From Xanthobacteraceae bacterium (GTDB lineage: Bacteria; Pseudomonadota; Alphaproteobacteria; Rhizobiales; Xanthobacteraceae), in the NCBI GenBank assembly GCA_030037185.1, contig JASHRR010001417.1, forward strand, positions 1 to 8,123: DNA of 8,123 nt, given 5' to 3'. How positions within the stretch are numbered: the first letter of the stretch is position 1; each line of letters opens with the position of its first letter. Of this stretch, positions 1 to 6,131 are shown piece by piece. Made by a program: the position numbers and the translations under genes. The notes under the pieces are model-generated. The model had not been told where the DNA came from, ran no database searches, and was given only the letters and a program-made list of their open reading frames with translations.

Positions 1-138
1 GCCGAGTGAAATGCCGGCGACGACCACCAGCACTGCGATCTCGATCGTCACCGCCATGCCCTTCAGGATGTCAGGCAGATAGCGAACAAGCAGCTCGGGC
101 TTGAAGAAGGTGTCGATAAAAACGGTGTTTTTGTCCAT
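1..138 (-). CDS. Amino-acid-type ABC transporter permease, N-terminal 46 residues (runs off left edge)
   Basis: Inner-membrane permease subunit of a polar amino-acid-type (His/Gln/Glu family) ABC importer; only the N-terminus is inside the window. The ATG at 138 is preceded by GAGAGG six bases upstream, which fixes the start. The visible peptide has a short charged head (MDKNTVFIDTFFKPELL), then a region typical of the family just before and into the first membrane helix (YLPDILKGMAVTIEIAVLVV). It lies 30 bp downstream of the ATPase gene on the same strand, so the two are almost certainly co-transcribed with the binding-protein gene further upstream. The family call rests on the N-terminal pattern and the neighbours; the substrate cannot be read from so short a piece. 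Confidence 0.8.
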   Translation of the reverse strand, partial: MDKNTVFIDTFFKPELLVRYLPDILKGMAVTIEIAVLVVVAGISLG

Positions 139-168
139 CCAGGCCCTCTCGCGCGGAACCTCTCGCCG

Positions 169-921
169 TCATGCCCGCGCAATGCCGGCAAGAAATCTGC
201 TGGCCCGCGGATTCGCATCGGGCCCGAAAATCCTCGCAGGCGGCCCTTCGTCGCACACCTGACCATCCGCCATGAACACCACCCGATCGGCCGCCTCGCG
301 GGCGAAGCGTATCTCGTGACTCACCACCACCATCGTCATCCCGCTAGCCTGCAGGTCGCGCATTACGGCGAGCACGCTGCCGACGAGTTCCGGGTCGAGC
401 GCTGAGGTCGGCTCGTCGAAAAGCATGATTTTCGGCTCGAGCGCGATGGCCCGGGCAATGGCGACGCGCTGTTGCTGGCCGCCCGAAAGTTCGCTCGGAT
501 AGGCGCCCGCCTTGTCTTTGAGTCCGACACGGTCGAGGGCGGCATATCCCGTCGCCTCGGCCTGGGCCGTGGCAAGGCCTATCACCTTGCGCAACGCCAG
601 CGTGACATTCCCGAGAGCCGTCATGTGGGGATAGAGGTTAAAAGCCTGGAACACCATGCCGATGCGACGGCGCGTGGCGTTGATGTCTGTCTTGGGATGC
701 AGCAGGTCAATGCCGTCGACGAAGATCGAACCGCGGGTCGGTTCTTCCAGGCGGTTGAGGCAGCGCAGAAATGTGCTCTTGCCCGCGCCCGACGAGCCCA
801 TGATGAAGACGAGTTCCTGCGGTTCGACGGCGAAATCGATTCCCTTGAGGACCTCCGTTCCATTGAAGGATTTGCGCAGTCCTCGTACCTCGAGGATCAG
901 CTTGCGCTGCGCCGATGCCAT
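169..921 (-). CDS. ABC transporter ATP-binding protein, polar amino-acid type (GlnQ/HisP-like)
   Basis: Cytoplasmic ATPase that powers the importer whose permease follows and whose binding protein precedes it. From the ATG at 921 it is 250 aa, the usual size for GlnQ-like subunits. All nucleotide-binding motifs are intact: Walker A GSSGAGKST (residues 42-50), Q-loop Gln92 in VFQAFNLYPH, signature LSGGQQQR (145-152), Walker B IMLFDE (165-170), D-loop SALD and H-loop His202. FQAFNLYPHMTALGNV and the C-terminal EGPPARIF are typical of the polar amino-acid subfamily. I prefer the ATG at 921 because GAGG lies upstream at an acceptable distance; an in-frame ATG at 954 would add 11 residues but has no Shine-Dalgarno. 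It starts about 75 bp after the binding-protein stop and ends 30 bp before the permease. Substrate is unknown. Confidence 0.93.
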   Translation of the reverse strand: MASAQRKLILEVRGLRKSFNGTEVLKGIDFAVEPQELVFIMGSSGAGKSTFLRCLNRLEEPTRGSIFVDGIDLLHPKTDINATRRRIGMVFQAFNLYPHMTALGNVTLALRKVIGLATAQAEATGYAALDRVGLKDKAGAYPSELSGGQQQRVAIARAIALEPKIMLFDEPTSALDPELVGSVLAVMRDLQASGMTMVVVSHEIRFAREAADRVVFMADGQVCDEGPPARIFGPDANPRASRFLAGIARA

Positions 922-996
922 CAGCGACAATTCCTCATTATGTTCCCGTCCCATAGCGGCAACGGCTGACCGCGAGAGCGCCTGCCATGACGAAGC

Positions 997-1826
997 TCAC
1001 GAACACACCGCGGAGTGTTCGGACGCATCATAGCCAGGCATCTCCGGCACACCGTAGCCTGGGTAGATCGTCGCCGCCGCCGAGGCCGGTGCCGGTTTGG
1101 TGCCGAACCACTTCTCGTGCATTTTTGCGAGCGTGCCATCCCGTTTCATGCACTCGATGGCGACGTCGAGTTTGCGGCGCAGCTCGACATGGTCCTTGCG
1201 GACCGGGGCGGCCCACACGAGGCCGGTGGAATAGAGAAAGGACAGCCTGATGGCGGGATTGTTCTTGGCCGCCCAAGCGACCGCGGTGTTGCCTGCCACG
1301 TTGGCATAGGCGCGCCCCGAGATCACCGCCTGCACGGCATCGGTGTTGGTGCCGAAGGATTCGATGGTCCAGCCGATTTTGCCGGCAAGCTCGCGGGCCC
1401 AGGAATCGTAGACGGCGCCTTTGTTGACCGCGATCACCTTGCCTTTGAAGTCCTCCAGCTTGGTGATCTGCGGCGCGTCCTTCCTCACGACGAACTGGAA
1501 ATCGGTGTTGAGATAGCCTTCGGTGAACAGCAGATTCTCGGCGCGCTCCTTGGTCACCGTGACCGGGGCGGCGAGGAAATCATAGGTGCCGGCTTGCAGG
1601 GCGGGAATGAGACCGGAAAACTGGGTTGCCTCGATTTCGATCCTGCGATTGAGGCGCTTTGCGATCTCGTTGGCGAGATCGACATTAAAGCCTGAATGCC
1701 GCCGGAAAGAATGGGCATGGCGTGTGGGGCGAAGGTGCCGTCGACGCCGGTCCGCAGCGGCGGTTCCTGGGCCGGCGCGGACGTCGCGGCGAGGACGGCG
1801 ATGATGGCGATGATGGCGCGATGCAT
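997..1826 (-). pseudogene. ABC transporter periplasmic substrate-binding protein (amino-acid type), broken by a -1 frameshift near 1692
   Basis: Family 3-type periplasmic receptor for the downstream ATPase and permease. The ATG at 1826 has GGAG about 8 bases upstream and begins a clear signal peptide (MHRAIIAIIAVLAATSAPAQ). The mature start, RTGVDGTFAPHAMPILSGGI, is the standard N-terminus of this family. The frame is then lost: continuing past codons ATT CAG gives nonsense that ends near 1554. In the next frame the expected continuation resumes at once as GFNVDLANEIAKRL and runs intact through YDFLAAPVTVTKERAENLLF to the stop at 997. Inserting one G after CAG (near 1692) joins the two halves into a protein of about 276 aa, normal for the family. 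Both halves are otherwise undamaged, so this is either a very recent mutation or a sequencing/assembly error. A GTG at 1557 could start the C-terminal 186 aa, but that piece would lack the export signal and first lobe. Confidence 0.88.
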
Positions 1827-1867
1827 GGCTCTATCTCCGATTTTCGAGACGTAGGCGACCATTTTTC

Positions 1868-1895
1868 TTGCCAGCACGCGGCACAGGGCTATCGT
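1868..1895 (+). promoter_or_regulatory. Candidate sigma-70 type promoter for the DapA-like gene
   Basis: TTGCCA (1868-1873) and TATCGT (1890-1895) are separated by 16 bp, matching the -35 and -10 consensus at 5/6 and 4/6 positions. They lie in the 94-bp gap between two divergent genes, about 25 bp upstream of the start codon. Alphaproteobacterial promoters are degenerate, so this is a pattern match only. Confidence 0.35.
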
Positions 1896-1909
1896 GATGC
1901 TAATCTCGC

Positions 1910-1915
1910 AGGAGG
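1910..1915 (+). promoter_or_regulatory. Ribosome binding site deciding the DapA-like start
   Basis: A perfect AGGAGG is followed by TC and then two adjacent ATG codons (1918 and 1921). Spacing is only 2 bases to the first but 5 to the second, so 1921 is the preferred start. The upstream in-frame GTG at 1894 and ATG at 1897 would place this site inside the coding region and have no comparable site of their own. Confidence 0.75.
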
Positions 1916-1920
1916 TCATG

Positions 1921-2850
1921 ATGCTGAACGAATCCGCGCGTGGCGTTTACATTATCTCGGTGACGCCGTTCGACCAACGCGGCGCGCTCGACCTCGAGGG
2001 TACCGATCGGTTGATAGATTTTTATGCCCAGGCCGGCGCCGACGGACTTACGATCCTTGGTGTGATGGGCGAAGCGCCCAAGCTCGCTCATCAAGAAGCG
2101 GTCGAGTTCGCCCGCCGAGTCATTGCACGCGCCGGTAACTTGCCGGTGGTGGTCGGCGTATCCGCCCCGGGCCTGGCGTCGCTCACCGCGCTCACGAACG
2201 CCGTGATGGATCTCGGCGCCGCAGGCGTGATGATCGCGCCGCCTGGCGGACTCAAGGGCGATGACGCAATCGTCACCTATTTCGAGAATTGCGCCGACGC
2301 GATCGGTCCGGCGCCGTTCGCACTGCAGGACTTCCCGCAAGCCAACGGGCTTTTCATTCCGGTATCGGTCATTGAGCGCATTGCGGCGACTTGCCCGACC
2401 TTCGTCATGCTCAAGCACGAAGACTGGCCTGGGCTGGACAAACTTAGCGCGGTGCGTGCGCGCGAGAGGCAGGGGATGCGGCGGCTCTCCATCTTGTCGG
2501 GCAATTGCGGGATATTCCTGCCGTTCGAGCTGGCGCGGGGCGCCGACGGCGCCATGACCGGCTACGCTTTCCCCGAGATGCTGGTGGAGGTGTGCAGGCT
2601 TATGGCGACGGGCCGCCGCAGCGAGGCGCACGACCTTTTCGACGCCCATCTGCCGCTGGTGCGCTATGAGCAACAGCCCGCGATCGGACTGGCTGTGCGC
2701 AAATACGTGCTGCGGCAGCGCGGGGTGCTCAACAGTGATGCGCAGCGAACACCGGGGCCCACCGTGTCGCGTGAAACCGCAGCCGAAATCGACTTCACGC
2801 TCGAGAGGCTGGAGAGGGCGACTGCGCGCCGGACGCTCCGCGTCGCGTAG
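1921..2850 (+). CDS. DapA/N-acetylneuraminate lyase superfamily protein, probable aldolase/lyase/dehydratase of unknown substrate
   Basis: 309-aa TIM-barrel class I aldolase of the dihydrodipicolinate synthase family (usual length 290-310). Visible family landmarks are VYIISVTPF at the N-terminus, GVMGEAPKL (47-55) in place of the usual GTTGE motif, LQDFP (135-139) in place of LYNVP, the Schiff-base lysine Lys165 in FVMLKHED, and SGNCGIFL (193-200). The lysine supports class I aldolase chemistry on a 2-keto acid. Aligned by eye on E. coli DapA, however, the triad residues Thr44, Tyr107 and Tyr133 correspond to Val/Met, Pro/Gly and Gln136, so it is very unlikely to be a true DHDPS. It is divergent from the ABC importer and convergent with the Bug receptor. 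It probably acts on a catabolic intermediate, but the reaction is not identifiable here. Confidence 0.88.
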   Translation: MLNESARGVYIISVTPFDQRGALDLEGTDRLIDFYAQAGADGLTILGVMGEAPKLAHQEAVEFARRVIARAGNLPVVVGVSAPGLASLTALTNAVMDLGAAGVMIAPPGGLKGDDAIVTYFENCADAIGPAPFALQDFPQANGLFIPVSVIERIAATCPTFVMLKHEDWPGLDKLSAVRARERQGMRRLSILSGNCGIFLPFELARGADGAMTGYAFPEMLVEVCRLMATGRRSEAHDLFDAHLPLVRYEQQPAIGLAVRKYVLRQRGVLNSDAQRTPGPTVSRETAAEIDFTLERLERATARRTLRVA

Positions 2851-3053
2851 TGAAAGTGTTGCACAAGGATTATTCGTCGTTGCCAAGGCGAGACCTTCGA
2901 CAATCGCGCACCGTGCAGGCGGGGCAGCTCCCAGTATGCCGATGGGTCTGCGCGCTGGTCAATCATCAGTCATGCTGGTTCATTAGGCAATTCCGCCGGC
3001 GCCGCCAAAATCGGCTGTGCGGTCAGCGTGCAACGCCAGTTCCGGCGCTGCGA

Positions 3054-4022
3054 TCATAGTGGTTTTATGCCCGCCTGCTTAACGACCGCGCCCCACCGGG
3101 CCCGTTCTTCGCGCATGAAGGCGCCGAAAGCGGCCGCGCTGCCGCCTTCGACGTCAGCCCCCTGGTCGGCCAAGCTCCTGCGCACGTCCGCCAAATCCAG
3201 GATCTTGGCGAGCTCGGCATTGAGTTGCTGCACGATGGCCTCCGGCGTCGCGGCCGGCACCACGATGCCGTACCAGAGCGAGATGTCCATGCGGTCATAG
3301 CCAAGCTCGCCGAACGTGGGTATGTCCGGCAGCAGGCGATGACGCTGGCGGCTTGCTGCCGCCAGCGGGCGAAGCTGGCGCGACCGGATGAATGGCAATA
3401 GCGACGGGGCCGCATCGAACATCATCGCCACGCGCCCGGCAATGAGATCGACCACCGCTGGGCCGCTGCCGCGATAGGGCACGTGCAGAAGATCAATGGC
3501 GGCAAGAGTTTTGAACAGCTCGCCGGCAAGGTGAGGCGCCCCGCCGGTACCGGACGATGCAAAGGCGAGTTGGCCGGGGCGGGTTTTGGCGAGAGCGATC
3601 ACCTCGGCGACCGACTGCGCCGGCAGCATCGCGGTGACCGTCATGATCAACGGCAGCTTGGCCAGCAGGATGACCGGCGCAAAATCCTTGGCCGGATCAT
3701 AGGGCAGGTTCGCATAAAGGTGCGGACCAATCCCGTGAGTCGCGATCGTATTCAGCAACAGCGTGTAACCATCTCCGTCCGCTTTTGCGACGGCTGCAGC
3801 GGCTGTCGTTCCGCCGGCGCCGCCGCGGTTTACGACGATGACAGGCTGCCCAAGAGCGTCGGCGAGCTTTGCCGCGATGATCCGTGCCACGAAGTCGGCT
3901 GCGCCGCCGGGCGGAACCGTGACGACGAGTTGGATGGGCCGGCTCGGGTATCCCTCCGCACGCGAAGGACTCCCCCACACAAAGGCCACAACCAAGAGGA
4001 CAAGGCTACGCACAAGCTGCAT
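3054..4022 (-). CDS. Tripartite tricarboxylate transporter (TctC/Bug family) substrate-binding protein
   Basis: Periplasmic solute receptor of the TctC/Bug family, 322 aa from the ATG at 4022. GGGAG lies about 7 bases before that ATG; a start at 4073 would bury the signal peptide behind 17 residues. The signal peptide is MQLVRSLVLLVVAFVW with likely cleavage after the Ala of SPSRA. Family motifs follow in order: YPSRPIQLVVTVPPGGAADF, VVNRGGAGGTTAAAAVAKAD with DGYTLL, LPYDPAKDFAPV, SSGTGGAPHLAGELF, HVPYRGSGPAVVDLIAGRV and the C-terminal WYGIVVPAATPEAI. No tctA or tctB membrane genes are nearby, so it is an orphan receptor, as is common in Bug-rich bacteria. It is divergent from the hydantoinase operon across a 382-bp regulatory region. 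Known ligands of the family are mainly carboxylates, amino acids and related compounds; the ligand here is unknown. Confidence 0.92.
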   Translation of the reverse strand: MQLVRSLVLLVVAFVWGSPSRAEGYPSRPIQLVVTVPPGGAADFVARIIAAKLADALGQPVIVVNRGGAGGTTAAAAVAKADGDGYTLLLNTIATHGIGPHLYANLPYDPAKDFAPVILLAKLPLIMTVTAMLPAQSVAEVIALAKTRPGQLAFASSGTGGAPHLAGELFKTLAAIDLLHVPYRGSGPAVVDLIAGRVAMMFDAAPSLLPFIRSRQLRPLAAASRQRHRLLPDIPTFGELGYDRMDISLWYGIVVPAATPEAIVQQLNAELAKILDLADVRRSLADQGADVEGGSAAAFGAFMREERARWGAVVKQAGIKPL

Positions 4023-4115
4023 GTGCCGACTCCCACATCCGCCTTGAAGCTGCCGGCAACTCCACAGCGCCACCGGATAGCCATCAGCCGATCAGAAATT
4101 TCTTAATTCTACGCT

Positions 4116-4145
4116 GGCGGCCAGGGACCCTGGAGCGCCGTTTTT
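4116..4145 (+). terminator. Terminator-like hairpin with T-run and no plus-strand gene upstream
   Basis: GGCG (4116-4119) pairs with CGCC (4136-4139), and CCAGGG (4121-4126) pairs with CCCTGG (4128-4133), with one small internal mismatch. The stem is followed at once by G and five Ts (4141-4145). That is the form of an intrinsic terminator reading rightward. The nearest gene to the left is on the opposite strand, so it may block antisense or read-through transcription, or act in a leader if a promoter lies to its left. Confidence 0.45.
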
Positions 4146-4182
4146 GGTCCGACAATCTCACTGAGCGACGAACCGAAGTTAT

Positions 4183-4202
4183 GATCAATACACGCTTTGA
4201 TC
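4183..4202. promoter_or_regulatory. Operator-like inverted repeat GATCAA-N8-TTGATC
   Basis: Two perfect 6-bp half-sites separated by 8 bp, overlapping a TATGAT -10-like box at 4180-4185. Size and position in a divergent promoter region suggest a dimeric repressor site (GntR or similar), but no regulator gene is in the window and the motif cannot be assigned to a family with confidence. Confidence 0.35.
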
Positions 4203-4309
4203 GACGCATTCCTGGCAAATGAATCGCAGCATGCCGCCACCGGTGTGCGAACGGGCGCTGCCCGCGACGCTCGCCGAGACTGCGTCAGACCTCGGCGATC
4301 CTGCGGGCA

Positions 4310-4339
4310 TGGAAACGGGGCGCAGGGATGACATAGAAT
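4310..4339 (+). promoter_or_regulatory. Candidate promoter for the hydantoinase operon
   Basis: TGGAAA (4310-4315) and TAGAAT (4334-4339) are spaced by 18 bp and match the sigma-70 consensus at 4/6 and 5/6. They would give a leader of roughly 60 bases before the TTG start at 4405. It is a pattern match only; a start from the TATGAT box at 4180 is the alternative. Confidence 0.25.
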
Positions 4340-4394
4340 GGCGCCGGCCCGCCGGGACCGGGTCGAGCCGCGATGTGGAGCGAAACGATTTTCT

Positions 4395-4399
4395 GGAGG
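4395..4399 (+). promoter_or_regulatory. Ribosome binding site deciding the TTG start of the hydantoinase
   Basis: GGAGG lies 5 bases before the TTG at 4405. Translation from there gives LLDTIIRGGDVVTP, which is where hydantoinases normally begin. None of the upstream in-frame ATG codons (4219, 4231, 4309) has a comparable site or produces family-like sequence. Confidence 0.8.
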
Positions 4400-4404
4400 C
4401 TGGA

Positions 4405-5832
4405 TTGCTCGATACGATCATTCGCGGCGGCGACGTCGTGACGCCCCAGGGCGTCGTCAAATCCGATATCGCGATTTGCGGGGAAACCGTCGCGGCAGTG
4501 ACCGCGCCGGGTGCTCTGCCGGCACAGTCGGCCGGCCGGGTGATCGATGCGAGCGGGCGCATTGTCATGCCGGGCGGCATCGACCCGCACGTCCATCTGC
4601 ACCACGTGTGGATCAAGCCCGACGGCACGGCGCTTACCACCGCCGGGCCCGAGCAAGTCGGGCGTGCCGCGCTGTTCGGGGGTACGACAACCTTCATCGA
4701 TTTCGCCTATTGGCGCGATGGCATGTCGGCGCGTGAGGCCATCGAGGCTCGCGACCAGGATTTCGTCGGCAAAAGTCCGTGCGACTGGGCCTACCACATC
4801 ATGTTGCATTCCGAGCCGCCGCCTGAATTCGCGGGGCAACTCGCCGAGGCAATCGAGGCTGGTTATCCGACATTGAAGATATTTACCACCAACATTCTCC
4901 CCTCGCGCAGCGGGCGCATGATCGATTTCGGCGATATCTGGGAGGCATTCCAAGTGTTGGCGAAGTCAGGCGGACTCGGCGTTATCCACGCGGAGGACAA
5001 TGATATCGTCATGCACATGTACGCTCGGTTGATCCGGGAAGGCCGGGTGGGCTTCGAGCACCTCGCCGATGTCCACAATCGCCTGTCGGAGGACCTCAGT
5101 TTCCGCCGCATCCTGCGGCTCGCCGAAAACGTCCCTGGCACGGCGCTGTACATGATGCATGTCTCGGCCGCTACCGGTGTCGCCGCTATCATGGCGGCGC
5201 GCCAGCAGGAACTGCCCATATATGGCGAGACACTGCACCAGTACCTCGGCTACACGGCCGAAGACTACAAGCGTCCCAACGGGCAAATCTATCATACCTA
5301 TCCCTCGCTCAAATCTGTCGAGGATCAGCAGGCACTGTGGGACGGAACCACGCGCGGCTCGATCCATTGCATCGCCACCGACGAGCTGTGCTGTGCGCTG
5401 AAGGACAAGACCGTCGGCAGCCGCATCGACGACACGACCGGCGGCAATTCGGGAGTCGAGCCGCGCCTCGGCGTGATGTACACTGAGATGGTCGTGCGCC
5501 GTGGATATACGCTGTCGCGCTACGTCGACCTCGTGTCCAGCAACGCGGCGAGGATCATGGGTCTTTATCCTCGCAAGGGAGCAATCGCGGTCGGTAGCGA
5601 CGCCGACATCACGATCCTCGATCCGGCCCGGCGCGGCAAGATCACTGCATCCGATCTGCACGAGACCGACTATACGCCTTGGGAGGGCCACGACATCTAT
5701 GCGTGGCCGGTGATGACCATGTTGCGCGGCAAAGTTATGGTGGAGAATGGACAGTATCTCGCCAGCCCTCGGGACGGCCGCTATCTCAAGCGCAAGATTG
5801 CGGCTGAGATCCGCAATGGACCCGCGCTGTGA
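4405..5832 (+). CDS. Hydantoinase/dihydropyrimidinase-family amidohydrolase (cyclic amide hydrolase)
   Basis: 475-aa cytoplasmic metal-dependent hydrolase of cyclic amides, within the usual 460-485 aa for the family. The N-terminal beta-sandwich strand LLDTIIRGGDVVTPQG is followed by GRIVMPGGIDPHVHL. All six expected binuclear-metal ligands are present: His62 and His64 (HVH), Lys158 in TLKIF as the carboxylated lysine, His195 in VIHAEDND, His252 in MMHVSAATG and Asp326 in IATDE. The C-terminal GAIAVGSDADITILDP is the standard amidohydrolase end. Two departures from D-hydantoinases: the Tyr normally five residues after the bridging Lys is absent (IFTTN), and the usual TDHCP motif reads TDELC. 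It may therefore act on another cyclic amide or ureide. Allantoinase and dihydroorotase are less likely from the overall motif set. It overlaps the next gene by one base at TGATG. Confidence 0.92.
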   Translation: MLDTIIRGGDVVTPQGVVKSDIAICGETVAAVTAPGALPAQSAGRVIDASGRIVMPGGIDPHVHLHHVWIKPDGTALTTAGPEQVGRAALFGGTTTFIDFAYWRDGMSAREAIEARDQDFVGKSPCDWAYHIMLHSEPPPEFAGQLAEAIEAGYPTLKIFTTNILPSRSGRMIDFGDIWEAFQVLAKSGGLGVIHAEDNDIVMHMYARLIREGRVGFEHLADVHNRLSEDLSFRRILRLAENVPGTALYMMHVSAATGVAAIMAARQQELPIYGETLHQYLGYTAEDYKRPNGQIYHTYPSLKSVEDQQALWDGTTRGSIHCIATDELCCALKDKTVGSRIDDTTGGNSGVEPRLGVMYTEMVVRRGYTLSRYVDLVSSNAARIMGLYPRKGAIAVGSDADITILDPARRGKITASDLHETDYTPWEGHDIYAWPVMTMLRGKVMVENGQYLASPRDGRYLKRKIAAEIRNGPAL

Positions 5833-6131
5833 TGTCAACCGCCCTGGAGCATCTGCACGAGCTCATGACCCAATCCCTCGTGGCTTGGCGGCTCGCCGGC
5901 AGCGTCCACAACTCGAGTGACGGAGGGGTCGTGATATTGTGCCGGGAGCACAGCATCCGCATCGAGCCGGCCGCGGCCGATTTGCCGTTCCGATGGATTG
6001 TGATTGTCGACAACCGCAGGCGCGCGGCAATCTCGCTGGTGGCGGTGCTGCGCCAGGTACGGGCGGTGCTCGACCCGGGTTACGCGACCATGCAGGTGCG
6101 CATCGCGCCCTTTCCGCTGGCGTCGATATGA
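5832..6131 (+). CDS. Conserved-operon small protein of unknown function (99 aa)
   Basis: I do not recognise this protein. The ATG at 5832 shares its A with the TGA stop of the hydantoinase, and its own TGA (6129-6131) overlaps the ATG of the GTPase at 6128, so it is translationally coupled on both sides. No Shine-Dalgarno is visible, which fits coupling. The sequence looks like a compact soluble alpha/beta domain: an amphipathic N-terminal helix (ALEHLHELMTQSLVAWRL), a beta-rich middle (GGVVILCREHSIRI, RWIVIVDNRRRAAI), a helix (VAVLRQVRAVLD) and a C-terminal strand (MQVRIAPFP). It has one Cys and no CxxC or His cluster, so it is not an obvious metal carrier. Sandwiched between a metalloenzyme and a putative metal chaperone, it could be a subunit or adaptor. 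That is inference. Confidence 0.75.
   Translation: MSTALEHLHELMTQSLVAWRLAGSVHNSSDGGVVILCREHSIRIEPAAADLPFRWIVIVDNRRRAAISLVAVLRQVRAVLDPGYATMQVRIAPFPLASI

Larger units (their letters stand above)
4023..4404. other. 382-bp divergent intergenic region between the Bug receptor and the hydantoinase operon
   Basis: I see no convincing gene here. The hydantoinase reading frame is open upstream to 4219, but the predicted 62-residue extension matches nothing typical of the family and the SD-supported start is at 4405. The region contains a perfect 10-bp palindrome AGAAATTTCT (4094-4103) in an AT-rich patch, a terminator-like hairpin (4116-4145), an inverted repeat GATCAA-N8-TTGATC (4183-4202) overlapping a TATGAT box (4180-4185), and a second promoter candidate (4310-4339). 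It should hold the promoters for both flanking genes. Confidence 0.7.

Noticed and set aside
1900..2886. Long open frame (328 codons) on the minus strand opposite the DapA-like gene
   Set aside because: A shadow frame typical of GC-rich DNA; the plus-strand protein has clear family motifs, while the minus frame has none.
4178..4191. Possible Zur-type zinc-responsive box (GTTAT...AATAC)
   Set aside because: Only one half resembles the known alphaproteobacterial pattern; the other half matches poorly, so zinc regulation of the operon is not supported by sequence.
4219..4404. N-terminal 62-residue extension of the hydantoinase from the ATG at 4219
   Set aside because: No ribosome site at that ATG, no family resemblance, and a strong GGAGG site directs the TTG start at 4405.
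4966..5838. 290-codon minus-strand open frame opposite the hydantoinase
   Set aside because: Lies wholly antisense to a well-supported enzyme and shows no recognisable motif.
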